Of a stretch of DNA of 64,000 nt, positions 53,709-63,160 are shown piece by piece (within the stretch, counting starts at the first letter, position 1; every line of letters begins with the position of its first letter). The translations under genes were made by a program, and so were the position numbers. This DNA is from Gammaproteobacteria bacterium (GTDB lineage Bacteria; Pseudomonadota; Gammaproteobacteria; Pseudomonadales; Azotimanducaceae), in NCBI GenBank assembly GCA_020832085.1, contig JAFIFJ010000021.1, forward strand, positions 1 through 64,000, given 5' to 3'. The notes beneath the pieces are model-generated. The model was not told the origin of the DNA, did not search any database, and worked only from the letters and a program-made list of their open reading frames with translations.

Positions 53709-54851
53709 TCAGGAACGCAGGGAGCGGAAACTGCTCCTGACCTCGTCGACGAAGACCTCCGGCTGCTCGAAGGCCGCGAAGTGGCCGCCCTTGGGTTGCT
53801 CGGACCAGTGGATGATGTGCTTGAAGCGCTTGTCCGCCCAGCGCCGGGAGGTGCGGAAGATTTCCTTGGGGAACACCGTCAGGCCGGCTGGCAGAGTCAC
53901 CTCGGAGGTGTTGAGGTTGCCGAAGCTCTCCCAATACAGCCGCCCGGAGGAGGCGCCGGCATTGTTCAGCCAGTAGATCATGACGTTGTCGAGCAGTTCG
54001 TCCTTGCTGAGGATGTTCTCAGGATGGCCGTCGCAGTCCATCCACGACCAGTACTTCTCGATGATCCAGGCGGCCTGCCCCACGGGCGAGTCCGCCAGAC
54101 CATAGCCTAAGGTCTGGGGCCGGGTGGACTGCTGCTTGGAATAGCCTGAATCCCAGTCCTGATAGTGCTTGATGCCCGCCAGCGCCGACTTTTCCGCTGG
54201 CGTCAGGTCGTTCATGGTCTCGGGATCCGGCGGCGCGATGGGCATGTTCAGATGGATGGCCTGGCAGGCCCCCCTGTTCTGGACGGCGATCACGGTGGTC
54301 ACCAGGGCTCCCCAGTCTCCACCCTGGGCCAGGTAGCGGTCGTAGCCCAGGCGCCGCATGAGCAGGTCCCAGACCTCGGCGATCTTCTCGACACCCCAGC
54401 CGGGGGCGGTCGGCTTGTCCGAGAAGCCGTAGCCCGGCAGGGAGGGACAGACCACGTGAAAGGCGTCCGCCGCATCGCCGCCGTGGCTGGCCGGATCCGT
54501 CAGCGGGCCGATGACCTTGTGGAACTCCATCACTGAGCCCGGCCAGCCGTGGGTGATGAGCAGCGGTCGGGCGTTCGCGTTGGGTGAGCGGACATGGAGG
54601 AAGTGAATGCCGAGGCCATCGAATTCGGTGCGGAATTGGGGAAAGCCGTTGAGCAGCTTCTCGGCGCGACGCCAGTCGTACTGCTCCAGCCAGTAGCGGG
54701 CGATTTCCTGGGTGTAGGCCAACGGCATGCCCTGGGACCAGTCGTCGGGCGTCTCCGGGTCCGGCCAGCGCGTCCGTGCCAGCCGCTCGGCCAGATCCTC
54801 GAGGTCGGCTTCCGGAATGTCGATCCTGAAAGGGGTGATGGCGTCGCTCAC
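53709..54851 (-). CDS. epoxide hydrolase
   Basis: A 380-residue alpha/beta-hydrolase with an N-terminal epoxide hydrolase (EHN) domain (FRIDIPEADLEDLAERLARTRWP). The core has the oxyanion HGWPGSVMEF near 100, the nucleophile aspartate in GGDWGA near 178 and the C-terminal histidine in GGHFAAFEQPE near 356. It hydrolyses epoxides to diols, often of terpenes or fatty acids. Stand-alone gene with no signal peptide. Confidence 0.93.
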   Translation of the reverse strand: MSDAITPFRIDIPEADLEDLAERLARTRWPDPETPDDWSQGMPLAYTQEIARYWLEQYDWRRAEKLLNGFPQFRTEFDGLGIHFLHVRSPNANARPLLITHGWPGSVMEFHKVIGPLTDPASHGGDAADAFHVVCPSLPGYGFSDKPTAPGWGVEKIAEVWDLLMRRLGYDRYLAQGGDWGALVTTVIAVQNRGACQAIHLNMPIAPPDPETMNDLTPAEKSALAGIKHYQDWDSGYSKQQSTRPQTLGYGLADSPVGQAAWIIEKYWSWMDCDGHPENILSKDELLDNVMIYWLNNAGASSGRLYWESFGNLNTSEVTLPAGLTVFPKEIFRTSRRWADKRFKHIIHWSEQPKGGHFAAFEQPEVFVDEVRSSFRSLRS

Positions 54852-54915
54852 GATGCTCTCCTGCTTGCGGACTCGAAAGTCCGCAAGCTATCACAGCTGA
54901 CGTGGCAGGCGTCGA

Positions 54916-56862
54916 TCAGGGGCGCAGTCGGAATCCGGCATGCACCTGACGTCCTGGCGTGGTGTAGCCGAGGACGTCCTGATAATTCTCGTTGCCGAGG
55001 TTGTCGCCGCGCAGGAACAGTTCCAGGCGGGGGCTGACGGTCCAGCTCGCTGCGGCGTGAAGGAGCACGTAGTCGCCCAGGTCCACCCGGTTGGCCGGGA
55101 AGGTGGCGAAGGAGAGGTCGGTTCGATTCCCGGTCCAGATCACGTCGCCGCGCAGCCGCAGGCGGTCATTGGCGAAGGCACGGGTCAGGCTGACGGCGCC
55201 ACTGTGGCGCGGGCGGCGCAGCTCGCGGATCTGGGTGCCTGCAGCATCAGGCTCTGTGGCGTCGAGCCAGGCGTAGCGTGCGGTCAAAGTGGTCGCGGCA
55301 TCCGGCTTCAGGGTCAGGCGTGCTTCGACGCCTTCGCGCCGACTGTTGCTGTCGCGATTGCGGGCCGTGAAACCACCTTGACTTGCGTCGAAGACGAAAC
55401 CGTCGATCTCGCGTTCGAGTCGGGCGCGGTGCCAGAGCAGCTCGAGTTCTGCGCGGTCATCGAAGAACCCCCTGGTCCAGCCGAGTTCCAGCGCCCGTGA
55501 ACGCTCGGGATCGAGACTGGGGTTGCCCTGGAAGGTGTCCGGCGTGAAGCCGAAGCGCTCGGTGAAGGCTGGGTTCTTGACGGCGGTGGCATAGGTCGCC
55601 CAGACCCCTCCGAGTTCAGCCGGCAGCGCGGCGCGGATGCCGGTGCGCCAGGTGGTGGCGTTAGCGAAGTCGCTGTTCAGGTCCTGGCGGAGGGCGGCCA
55701 TGAGGTGGATGCCGTCGGCGGGGGTCCCGCGCCACTCGACGAGGCCGGCGTGCTGACGCAGGCTCTGGTCTTGATTGGGGTCACCGAAGTCCGTGGCCTG
55801 ACCACGCTGACGGAAGCGCTCCTGTTCGGTCTCCAGGGCGATGATGAGCTGCTGACTGCCCCCGGGCCCGGCCTCGAAGGCGTAGGCAGACTGGGCGACG
55901 GCGCGGAAGCGGCGACCGAGGCGGGCATCGGTGGCCACCCCGTCGGCGAAGTCCTTGTGGCGTGACCCCAGAGCTTCCACAGTGAGGCGGTGGCGCCAGG
56001 CTTCGCTGGCTGTGAAATCCAGGTGCATGCCCGAGATGACCCGGCGGATATCGGATTCGCGATCGCCGTCCACGGGCAGGAAGTCGGGCGCTGCCGTGGG
56101 GTCGAACTCCACGCTGGCATCGAAACCGCGCAGGGTTGCCGTCAGGGTGATGTCCGGGGTGACCTCCACGCTGCCGCGGAGGTTGAGGGTCGTCACGGTG
56201 TAGCCGTCGGAATCGCCGGGGCCGGCAGCAATGTTCTCGCCGCGGGTATCGTAGTGATCGGCGATCACCGTGATGGCGCCCCGCTCGGCGGTGGTTCCTG
56301 CGCCGAGAGTGATTTCGCGGGTACGACGGCTGCCGGCACCGGCCCGCAGCTCCATGCCGTCGATGGTGGGGGTGCGCAGGTGCAGGGCGCCGGCCACGGC
56401 GTCGCTGCCCCAGAGCGCGCCGCTGGCGCCGGGCAGCAACTCGATGGCTTCCACAGTGGGTCCGCGGACGTGGGCGAAGTCGTAGGCTGAACCGATGGCC
56501 GGATCGTTGACCTTGAAGCCGTCGATGCGGACCTGGATGTGGTCGGCTTCCGAGCCGCGGATGCGCACCTGAGTCAGGCTGCCCGGACCGCCACTGCGGG
56601 ACAGCGCGGTGGTGGGCAGGGTGCGCAGCAGGTCGGTCAGGAAGGGAGATTCGGTATCGCGCAGATCCGTAGCCGAGATGATCTGGGCGGCGCCGGGGAG
56701 TTCGTTCGGCGTCATCGGCGCTCGGCTACCGAGGACGATCAGCGTGTCGATGCCGGCATCGGCATGGGCATCGGCATCGCTGGCCTGGGCAGTGGCGGTG
56801 TGAACAGAGGTCAGGACAAGGGCGAATGCGAACAGCAGACGAGTGGAAAGCGGACGAAGCAT
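54916..56862 (-). CDS. btuB: TonB-dependent vitamin B12 receptor BtuB
   Basis: About 648 residues. A signal peptide (LLFAFALVLTSVHTATAQ) precedes DTLIVLGSRAPM, a TonB box and plug with IRGSEADHIQVRIDGFKVNDP near 95-115, GASGALWGSDAVAGALHLRT near 145, and a barrel ending in VHAGFRLRP. The leader carries a cobalamin riboswitch, which makes vitamin B12 the probable cargo. ATG 56862 follows the leader. In the window it is not linked to cobalamin transport or synthesis genes. Confidence 0.93.
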   Translation of the reverse strand: MLRPLSTRLLFAFALVLTSVHTATAQASDADAHADAGIDTLIVLGSRAPMTPNELPGAAQIISATDLRDTESPFLTDLLRTLPTTALSRSGGPGSLTQVRIRGSEADHIQVRIDGFKVNDPAIGSAYDFAHVRGPTVEAIELLPGASGALWGSDAVAGALHLRTPTIDGMELRAGAGSRRTREITLGAGTTAERGAITVIADHYDTRGENIAAGPGDSDGYTVTTLNLRGSVEVTPDITLTATLRGFDASVEFDPTAAPDFLPVDGDRESDIRRVISGMHLDFTASEAWRHRLTVEALGSRHKDFADGVATDARLGRRFRAVAQSAYAFEAGPGGSQQLIIALETEQERFRQRGQATDFGDPNQDQSLRQHAGLVEWRGTPADGIHLMAALRQDLNSDFANATTWRTGIRAALPAELGGVWATYATAVKNPAFTERFGFTPDTFQGNPSLDPERSRALELGWTRGFFDDRAELELLWHRARLEREIDGFVFDASQGGFTARNRDSNSRREGVEARLTLKPDAATTLTARYAWLDATEPDAAGTQIRELRRPRHSGAVSLTRAFANDRLRLRGDVIWTGNRTDLSFATFPANRVDLGDYVLLHAAASWTVSPRLELFLRGDNLGNENYQDVLGYTTPGRQVHAGFRLRP

Positions 56863-56977
56863 GGGTACAGCTCCGGGCCGGCGCCCCCCGCACCGGCCCA
56901 TTCGGGCGCGCGGGATTGGCTGGACTCGGAACTGATCCGAACATCCACAGCGCCGCCCGCCGCGCGCTTTGGGTAAC

Positions 56978-57165
56978 ACACCGGGCCGGTCTCCGGGCTC
57001 GCGAGCGGGAGCGCGTGAACGCTCCGGATTCGATGCCTTCCCACTTCGATCAGGGGATGACCCCGCTGGCTCGAAAGCAGTGGCTGATGATCGAATCTGA
57101 CTCGCCTACCGTTGCGGGGGCAGCGTCGGCATTGGACCGACTTCCCGATTATCCGCCTCAATGAG
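56978..57165 (-). promoter_or_regulatory. cobalamin riboswitch
   Basis: On the minus strand GGGAAGTCGG and CGCTGCCCCCGCAACGGT (about 57146-57109), GCCACTGC (near 57083) and GGGAAGGC lead to the B12 box CGAGCCCGGAGACCGGCC (57001-56984). Order and sequences match adenosylcobalamin riboswitches. It precedes btuB by about 115 bases, so high B12 should switch btuB off. A GCCGCCTCA/TGAGGCGG hairpin (57153-57170) lies just upstream. Confidence 0.95.
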
Positions 57166-57367
57166 GCGGCACCGCGGTGTGGTGAGGCGCTGATTCTAGA
57201 CTGAAGCAACGCGTCCGTGCACGCGCTTCGCACATGCGGACATGAATGGCGCGCACTTCCTGCGAGAGCGCGACACGCCAGCTGTGGGAAGCTGCGCAGC
57301 GCAGCGGAGCAGCGATCTCGATGACATTCAGAGAGGGCAGTGGCATCAGCTTCGCTGCAGCTCCTCC

Positions 57368-57403
57368 AGATCGATTTCGATTTCGATCCCGATCCCGATC
57401 CCG
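57368..57403 (+). repeat. second hexanucleotide tandem tract
   Basis: TCGATTTCGATTTCGATCCC and two to three further CGATCC units, imperfect hexamers of the CGATCC type also seen at 51011-51036. It lies in the spacer downstream of the HIT gene. The spacer 57171-57412 holds no gene. Confidence 0.6.
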
Positions 57404-57412
57404 ACCGCGCTA

Positions 57413-57751
57413 TCAGAACCCCTTCATTTGCCGGCCGCCCAGCAGATGCAGGTGCAGGTGATAGACCGTCTGCCCCCCCTCCTTATTGCAGTTCATGATC
57501 AACCGATACCCCGACTCCGCAATGCCGTGGTCCGCAGCAAGCTTGCTCGCCGTCAGCAGCATGTGCCCGAGCAGCCCCTGCTGCGCTTCGTCCGCGTCAT
57601 TGAGGGTCGGGATTTCCTCATTCTTCGGAATGATCAGCAGGTGCACCGGCGCCTGGGGATTGACGTCCTTGAAGGCGATTACATGGTCGTCCTCATGGAC
57701 GATGTCCGCCGGAATTTCACGCCGGATGATCTTGCCGAAGATGGTGTCCAT
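57413..57751 (-). CDS. hinT: HIT-family protein (HinT-like)
   Basis: A 112-residue histidine-triad purine nucleoside phosphoramidase. The active motif HLHLHLLGG is at the C-terminus (near 98-106), preceded by PVHLLIIPKNEE near 40. Length and sequence match HinT. ATG 57751 lies 20 bases after the amidohydrolase stop on the minus strand. Confidence 0.95.
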   Translation of the reverse strand: MDTIFGKIIRREIPADIVHEDDHVIAFKDVNPQAPVHLLIIPKNEEIPTLNDADEAQQGLLGHMLLTASKLAADHGIAESGYRLIMNCNKEGGQTVYHLHLHLLGGRQMKGF

Positions 57752-57771
57752 GGTGAGCGCTGGCTCCTGAG

Positions 57772-59241
57772 TCAGACGTCGCCGAGACGCAGCAGGTTGA
57801 AGAACTCCCGCCGGGTCTTGGGGCCGTAGGTCGCGAAATGGGGGTCGGGTCGTTCCTGGTACGCCCCCTTGCGCTTCGCCATGGCGTCGCTGCGGGTGTG
57901 AAGCTTGAGTTCCTCGGCGCTGATGCGATAAGGCTTCACTGCGTTGAGGCCGAACACCTTGGCGCGGATGGCCGGCGTGATGGCGGGATAGCCGTGACGT
58001 TCCTGCAGTTCCTTGGAGATCTGGAAGCTGCGGAAGGCCTGGATCTGATCCTGGGGTGAGCCGTACCACAGCGAATCCGTGCCCCACAGCACGTTGTCCT
58101 CGCCCACGTACTTCAGCAGTTTGCCCATGGCGTGGGCCGCACTGTCCGGGTCGCGCATGAGGAAGCGCCAGGTGCTGCCGAGTTCCGCGTAAACGTTGCT
58201 GCCCGGGCCGATGCCGTTGTCGATCAGCGATTGGATCAGGGTATCGATGCCGTCCGTGCCCGCGCCCGGAGCAAAGGCCCGCTCGGGATGGTCGACGACA
58301 TAGCCTGAGTGGTAGACGATGAAGGTCACGTCGGGATAAAGGCGGGCGATGCGGCCGATGTCCTGGCACTGGCTGTGTTCGTAGGAACGTGGCCCGAAGG
58401 GCAGTCCCTTGTGGATGCAGATGACCTTGACGTCCAGGTCACGAGCCTTTTCCACAAAGGGGATGCCCGTGTCCTCGTCGTCCATCCAGAAGCCGCGGCC
58501 ATCCGGCCCCCACTGGGTGTAGGTCTTCCAGGCCGACACGCCCCAGCGCTCGGCGAGTTCGTCCATCTGGGCCACGTCACCGTCCTGGTTCGGGTTCACC
58601 CGTCCGTGCAGCAGCAGGCGCTGGGAGCCCTCCATTTCGTCGACGATGCGGCGGACGGCATCGGCGGATTCGATGGTCACCGGCTCGGCGTCGGAGCGGG
58701 ACGGGACGAAGGACAGCACCATGAGGTCGGTGTCCGAGTCCATGAACACGTCCTTGATGAACGCGTCCGGACCCAGACATTCCAGATAGGCACGTTCCGG
58801 TTCCACGGGGCAGTCGTCGGCGGCGGGCATCGCCGCGAATGGGCGCGCACCCTCCGGCACCTGCTTGAGCCAGGCGCCGGTGGGATCCACGTAGTGGCCC
58901 TGGACGTCGAAGATGAACTCGTCGCCGTCGAGGACCGAACTCGCCAGCTGGGTATCGTAGGCGGCGTCTGCCGGCAGATCGAAGTAGCCCCCGCTGCGGC
59001 CGGCAGCGGCCTGGGCCGCATTGAAGGCCAGCAGGGTGGCGGCGGCGCCGCTGCTGGAAATCAGGAACTTGCGGCGGGTCTGGCCGCTCTTGCGGGCGGC
59101 AGCAGCCGTCATCTCCCGCGCCAGGCGATTGGCGTAGCGGCCGGCGGCGTCCAGGGGGACGGGCACGAATTCGCCATTGGATGTGGAGTCGAGCTTGATG
59201 GGCAGCCTGAGGCCGCCCGGGTCTGAATCCTGATGCTTCAT
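57772..59241 (-). CDS. Tat-tagged metal-dependent amidohydrolase
   Basis: A 489-residue protein. A long N-terminal leader is followed by TRRKFLISSSGAAATLLAF near 56-74, a twin-arginine signal. The amidohydrolase-2 TIM barrel contains DVQGHYVDP near 115, TYTQWGPDGRGFWMDDE near 240, ICIHKGLPFG near 275 and WGTDSLWYGSP near 400. The metal ligands His and Asp are therefore partly visible. Substrate unknown. It overlaps the lipoprotein stop by 4 bases (ATGA). Confidence 0.85.
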   Translation of the reverse strand: MKHQDSDPGGLRLPIKLDSTSNGEFVPVPLDAAGRYANRLAREMTAAAARKSGQTRRKFLISSSGAAATLLAFNAAQAAAGRSGGYFDLPADAAYDTQLASSVLDGDEFIFDVQGHYVDPTGAWLKQVPEGARPFAAMPAADDCPVEPERAYLECLGPDAFIKDVFMDSDTDLMVLSFVPSRSDAEPVTIESADAVRRIVDEMEGSQRLLLHGRVNPNQDGDVAQMDELAERWGVSAWKTYTQWGPDGRGFWMDDEDTGIPFVEKARDLDVKVICIHKGLPFGPRSYEHSQCQDIGRIARLYPDVTFIVYHSGYVVDHPERAFAPGAGTDGIDTLIQSLIDNGIGPGSNVYAELGSTWRFLMRDPDSAAHAMGKLLKYVGEDNVLWGTDSLWYGSPQDQIQAFRSFQISKELQERHGYPAITPAIRAKVFGLNAVKPYRISAEELKLHTRSDAMAKRKGAYQERPDPHFATYGPKTRREFFNLLRLGDV

Positions 59242-59867
59242 GGGGCACCTCCGATTGTGGCACGTACCGCATCACGGCTCTGGGCCATGTTGCTGGCGAT
59301 GAGTTTGGCGGTTTCGCCAATGGCGCGTTCGAGATCGCCGTCGAAATCCACCCAGGAGAATCCGCTCCAGATCAGGCGGGCACCGGCACCGTCCCGGGTA
59401 TAGCCGTACACCTCCACCACCTGACGGCTCGGCGGGGGTGGGGTGGCCGGGCGCTGGTCGTAGCTGGCGAGGAAGTCCTGCAAGGTCCGATAGGCACGCA
59501 TGCCGCGCTGGGGCTGCTCGGGAATGTCACCAGCATAGCGGTCATCGTCTACGGCGAGACGGCGCACCATGAGAATGAGTCCCGCCTCGCCCGCATCGGC
59601 GGCGGCCAGAATGGCAGCGTGTTCGAGGGCTGCAAACGACGGGATGGAGAGGTGGCTCTGCATGGCGTTGACGTCGTGGCCGAGCAGGGCTTCCTGAAGC
59701 CGGTCCTCGAACATGCGCCGGACGTCTGCGTTGGGGCTGTAGCCCACCAGCAGGACACGCTGATCCGTGACGTCGTCGACCGGGGGTGGGGTGGCGGGCG
59801 CGCTGCAGCCTGCGAGCAGGATGGGCAGCAGGAGCATGCTGGCAAGGGCCTGATGCAAGCCGGTCAT
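59238..59867 (-). CDS. hypothetical lipoprotein
   Basis: About 209 residues. A lipobox LLAGC places the lipidated cysteine near residue 21. The mature part contains a DxDD-rich mid region and a C-terminal ARLIWSGFSWVDF. No domain recognised. It precedes the amidohydrolase with a 4-base overlap, so the two are probably made together and located in the cell envelope. ATG 59867 has GAGGA upstream. Confidence 0.7.
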   Translation of the reverse strand: MTGLHQALASMLLLPILLAGCSAPATPPPVDDVTDQRVLLVGYSPNADVRRMFEDRLQEALLGHDVNAMQSHLSIPSFAALEHAAILAAADAGEAGLILMVRRLAVDDDRYAGDIPEQPQRGMRAYRTLQDFLASYDQRPATPPPPSRQVVEVYGYTRDGAGARLIWSGFSWVDFDGDLERAIGETAKLIASNMAQSRDAVRATIGGAP

Positions 59868-60045
59868 GGGGCGTCCTCGCAAGGGGCATGCGATCAGCCT
59901 GCCCCTGGCTCCCGCCTTCGTCAACTGGCGCTTCTGAAACTGTACCGCGGGGGCCGCCTGTGGACGAGTCGCGGACGATCAGGGGTTTGGCGCCCTGGCG
60001 AGGTTTGTGCCATAAGGTTCGGCTCCCTCAAGGAAGGTCCGCGCC

Positions 60046-61338
60046 GTGCAGCATCTCAAGCACAGCAGTTTGCCGGAAGGCTCGTCTCCGACGGGCATGT
60101 TCGCGGCCTTGTCGATCCGCGACTATCGCCTGCTGTGGCTGGCCAATCTCGGCGCCACCTTTGCCATGCAGATGTCGGTGGTGGCCAGGGGCTGGCTGGT
60201 GTACGCCATGACCGGTTCGGCGGTGAAGCTGGCCTGGGTCATGATCGCGTTCCTGGCGCCGACGGTGCTGTTCTCGCTGCTCGGCGGTGCCCTGGCCGAC
60301 CGTGTCGCCAAGAAGCCGATCATGGTCCTCGCCCAGGCTTCGAACTGTGTCTCCACGGTGCTGCTGGCCCTGATCATCCTCTCCGGTCGCATCGAGTTCT
60401 GGCATTTCATTGCCTTCGGTCTGTTCAACGGTTCCGTGCTGGCCCTGGCCATGCCGGCACGGCAGGCCATCATCCCGGAGATCGTCGGTGAGCGCGGCAT
60501 CTTCAACGCCATGGCCCTGTCCGCGGCCAGCATGAACCTGTCCAGGGTGCTGGGGCCGGCCGCAGCCGGACTGGTGATCGCCGTCATGGCGGGCGGGGAT
60601 ACGGGCTCCACCTTCGGTGTGGGGGTGGTGTTCTGCATCATCGCGGCGCTCTACGGCATCGCGGCGTTCAGCACCCTGTTTCTCGACCATGGCGGCCTGC
60701 CCAGCGAGCGTGAGCGCGGTGGCGTGGCGGCGGAAGTGGGCGCCGGGCTGCGCTACATCGCGGCTGATCCCCAACTGCGGGCGCTGATGCTCGCGGCCTT
60801 TGCCACCATGCTGTTCGGCATGCCCATGCAGTTCCTCATGCCGGCCTTCAACGCCGATGCCCTCGGCGGCGGCCCCGACGCCCTCGGCTGGCTGATGGGT
60901 GCCATGGGCATCGGAGCCATCACCGGTTCCCTGCTGCTGGCACGGATGGGTGAGACCCGGCACAAGGGGATAACCATGATCGGACTGGCGCTGGCCTGGG
61001 CACTGGCCAGCGGTCTGTTTGCCGTCAGCCGGGAACTGGCGGTCGCCGTCACGCTGGCGGCCATGGTCGGTCTCGCCAGCTCCATGTTCATGTCCCTGAT
61101 CATGAGCCTGATTCAGATCAGTGCCTCCTCGGAAATGCGCGGCAGGGTCATGAGCGTGACCATGCTGACCTGGGGCCTGATGCCGCTGGGGGTGCTGCCC
61201 ATCAGCTTCCTGGCCGAGCGCTTCGGCATTGCAGCCGCTCTGGTGGTCAGCGCCGTGGCTCTGGCTCTGCTGACGCTGCTGGTGGCAGTGGCCTTCCCGG
61301 TGCTGCGGCGAATCGATCGTGGCTACACGATCGAGTGA
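60046..61338 (+). CDS. MFS exporter (EntS-like)
   Basis: About 430 residues with 10-12 membrane segments. The N-terminal RDYRLLWLANLGATFAMQM and GGALADRVAKKPIM near 88-100 are typical of the EntS/MFS_3 subfamily of drug and siderophore exporters. GTG 60046 follows AAGGAAGG. The substrate cannot be inferred. It overlaps the frame of the next gene but not its likely start (61415). Confidence 0.85.
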   Translation: MQHLKHSSLPEGSSPTGMFAALSIRDYRLLWLANLGATFAMQMSVVARGWLVYAMTGSAVKLAWVMIAFLAPTVLFSLLGGALADRVAKKPIMVLAQASNCVSTVLLALIILSGRIEFWHFIAFGLFNGSVLALAMPARQAIIPEIVGERGIFNAMALSAASMNLSRVLGPAAAGLVIAVMAGGDTGSTFGVGVVFCIIAALYGIAAFSTLFLDHGGLPSERERGGVAAEVGAGLRYIAADPQLRALMLAAFATMLFGMPMQFLMPAFNADALGGGPDALGWLMGAMGIGAITGSLLLARMGETRHKGITMIGLALAWALASGLFAVSRELAVAVTLAAMVGLASSMFMSLIMSLIQISASSEMRGRVMSVTMLTWGLMPLGVLPISFLAERFGIAAALVVSAVALALLTLLVAVAFPVLRRIDRGYTIE

Positions 61339-61414
61339 CGCCCCGCGCTGGCATCGAATCGTCGCCTTCGTCAGACTTCCAGTCCGCCCGCCGATATTGC
61401 TCCGGAGCCCGCCC

Positions 61415-63106
61415 TTGCCCAGCCTGCGCCGTCCATTTGCCACGTCCACGCTGTTCATGATCCTGCTGCTGGCCCTCGGTGCCAGGGCGGAAACCGGGTG
61501 TGTGCCCCTGACGGAGATGCCGCTGGACGACCACGGCGTCTTCGACCGCCTGCCCGCCACCGCAGCACCCGAACTCGATGGCGACCTGCGCATTGGCCGG
61601 ATCACCACGGAGCGGCTGCAGATCTTCGACCTCGACGATCCGCAGGAGGACAACTGGCTGTTCCGGCTCGCCAATCGCTTTCACATCCTCACCCGTGAGC
61701 AGACTCTGCTCGAACAGCTGCAGTTTGCGAGCGGTGAGGGCTACGACGCGACCGCCCTGAACGAAACCGAGCGCATCCTGCGGGAGCGGGTCTGGCTCTA
61801 CGATGCCCGGGTGGTCCCGGTGCAGCGCTGCAACGACAGCGTGGACGTCAAGGTGGTGACCCGGGACGTCTGGTCCCTGGTGGGGACGGGCGATCTCGAT
61901 CGCGCCGGCGGTGACACCAGCGTGGCGGTGGGGATTCAGGAGACCAATCTCTTCGGCCGCGGCGAGCGCCTTGGGGTGCTCTACACCGATGGCGTGGACC
62001 GGTCCGGTCCGGGCTTCTTCTTCATCGACGACTATCTGGCCGGCGGCCCGCTGGCCCTGGTCGTACGGGGCAATAAGCACAGCGATGGCGGCCGTCTGCT
62101 GCTGGACGTCCAGCGCCCCTTCCGCAGTCTCGATGATCGCCTGAGCTATGGTGCGGAACTGCTGTTCGACCAGCGCGATCAGCCCCTGTTCGCGGCCGGG
62201 GAGCGGGTGGCGCGCTTCGAGCAGCGGCACATCCGCCTGCGCAGCTTCGTGGCGGCGTCCAACGGTCGTCAGGAGGGCGCGGTGCAGCGCTGGACGCTGG
62301 GCGTGGAGTTCGAGGACTTGAGTTTCGACCGTGCCAGTGGGCCCCTGCAGCCCGCCCGGATCGCCGACGACCGGCGTCGGAGCTGGCCCTTCGTCCGTTA
62401 CGAGTACATCGAGGACGATTTCGACTCGTCCCTGCGCCTGGACTTCCTGCTGCGGCCCCAGGACATCTATCAGGGCCTGCGCTACGGGGTCACCCTCGGC
62501 TACGCGCCCAATGCCCTCGGGGCGGACGCGTCCCGTCTCATGGTCCGGGCCGATCTGCGCAATGCCCATCGTCCGGCGCCGGGTTGGTTCGTGGCCTGGC
62601 GGACGGACCTCGATGCCACCATTCGCTCAGGCGATACGGCCGAGAATCTGGTGACGCGGGCGGGGGTCGAGGCCCATTTCCGGCATCATGAACAGTTCGG
62701 ATTCTTCGCTTCACTGGAAGGGGTCTACACCCGTAACCTCACCGAGGATCGGCAGCTCCTGCTCGGCGGTGATACCGGGCTGCGCGGCTATCCCAGCCGC
62801 TTCCAGAACGGCGACCGCAGCGTGCTGCTGCGCCTGGAGGAGCGCTGGTTCTCCTCGGCCAATCCCTTCCGCGTGCTGCTGGTGGGCGCGGCTGTTTTCG
62901 TGGACGCCGGACGGGCCTGGTTCCCCGGAGATGCCAACGACGACACCACCGGCTGGCTGACCAACGTCGGCGTCGGGCTGCGTCTGGGCAGCAACCGGGG
63001 TTCGGGCCGGAATCTCTTTCACATCGATGTCGCGGTACCCTTGCGTACCGGCGGGCCGGACGTGGACGACTTCCTCGTCGGCCTGACCATACGCGAGACG
63101 TTCTGA
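61415..63106 (+). CDS. BamA/TamA-like outer-membrane barrel protein
   Basis: About 563 residues from TTG 61415, preceded by CCGGAG seven bases away. A signal peptide (LFMILLLALGARA) is followed by one POTRA-like domain (VKVVTRDVWSLVGTGDL near 145-160) and a C-terminal 16-strand-type barrel with the conserved LGGDTGLRGYP near 445. The upstream GTG (61319) would lie inside the MFS gene. Probably an outer-membrane protein of the Omp85/BamA-like superfamily; no specific function known. Confidence 0.75.
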   Translation: MPSLRRPFATSTLFMILLLALGARAETGCVPLTEMPLDDHGVFDRLPATAAPELDGDLRIGRITTERLQIFDLDDPQEDNWLFRLANRFHILTREQTLLEQLQFASGEGYDATALNETERILRERVWLYDARVVPVQRCNDSVDVKVVTRDVWSLVGTGDLDRAGGDTSVAVGIQETNLFGRGERLGVLYTDGVDRSGPGFFFIDDYLAGGPLALVVRGNKHSDGGRLLLDVQRPFRSLDDRLSYGAELLFDQRDQPLFAAGERVARFEQRHIRLRSFVAASNGRQEGAVQRWTLGVEFEDLSFDRASGPLQPARIADDRRRSWPFVRYEYIEDDFDSSLRLDFLLRPQDIYQGLRYGVTLGYAPNALGADASRLMVRADLRNAHRPAPGWFVAWRTDLDATIRSGDTAENLVTRAGVEAHFRHHEQFGFFASLEGVYTRNLTEDRQLLLGGDTGLRGYPSRFQNGDRSVLLRLEERWFSSANPFRVLLVGAAVFVDAGRAWFPGDANDDTTGWLTNVGVGLRLGSNRGSGRNLFHIDVAVPLRTGGPDVDDFLVGLTIRETF

Positions 63107-63160
63107 AGCAGGGCTCGAGGGACAGACTCGGGCCGTCATGGATCTGCAGGAGAGGGGAGC

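Noticed and set aside
57240-57330. Possible further copy of the dispersed repeat (GATGACATTCAGAGAG resembles GCATGACATTCAGCGAAG)
   Set aside because: Only about ten bases match and the diagnostic palindromes are absent, so it is probably chance.
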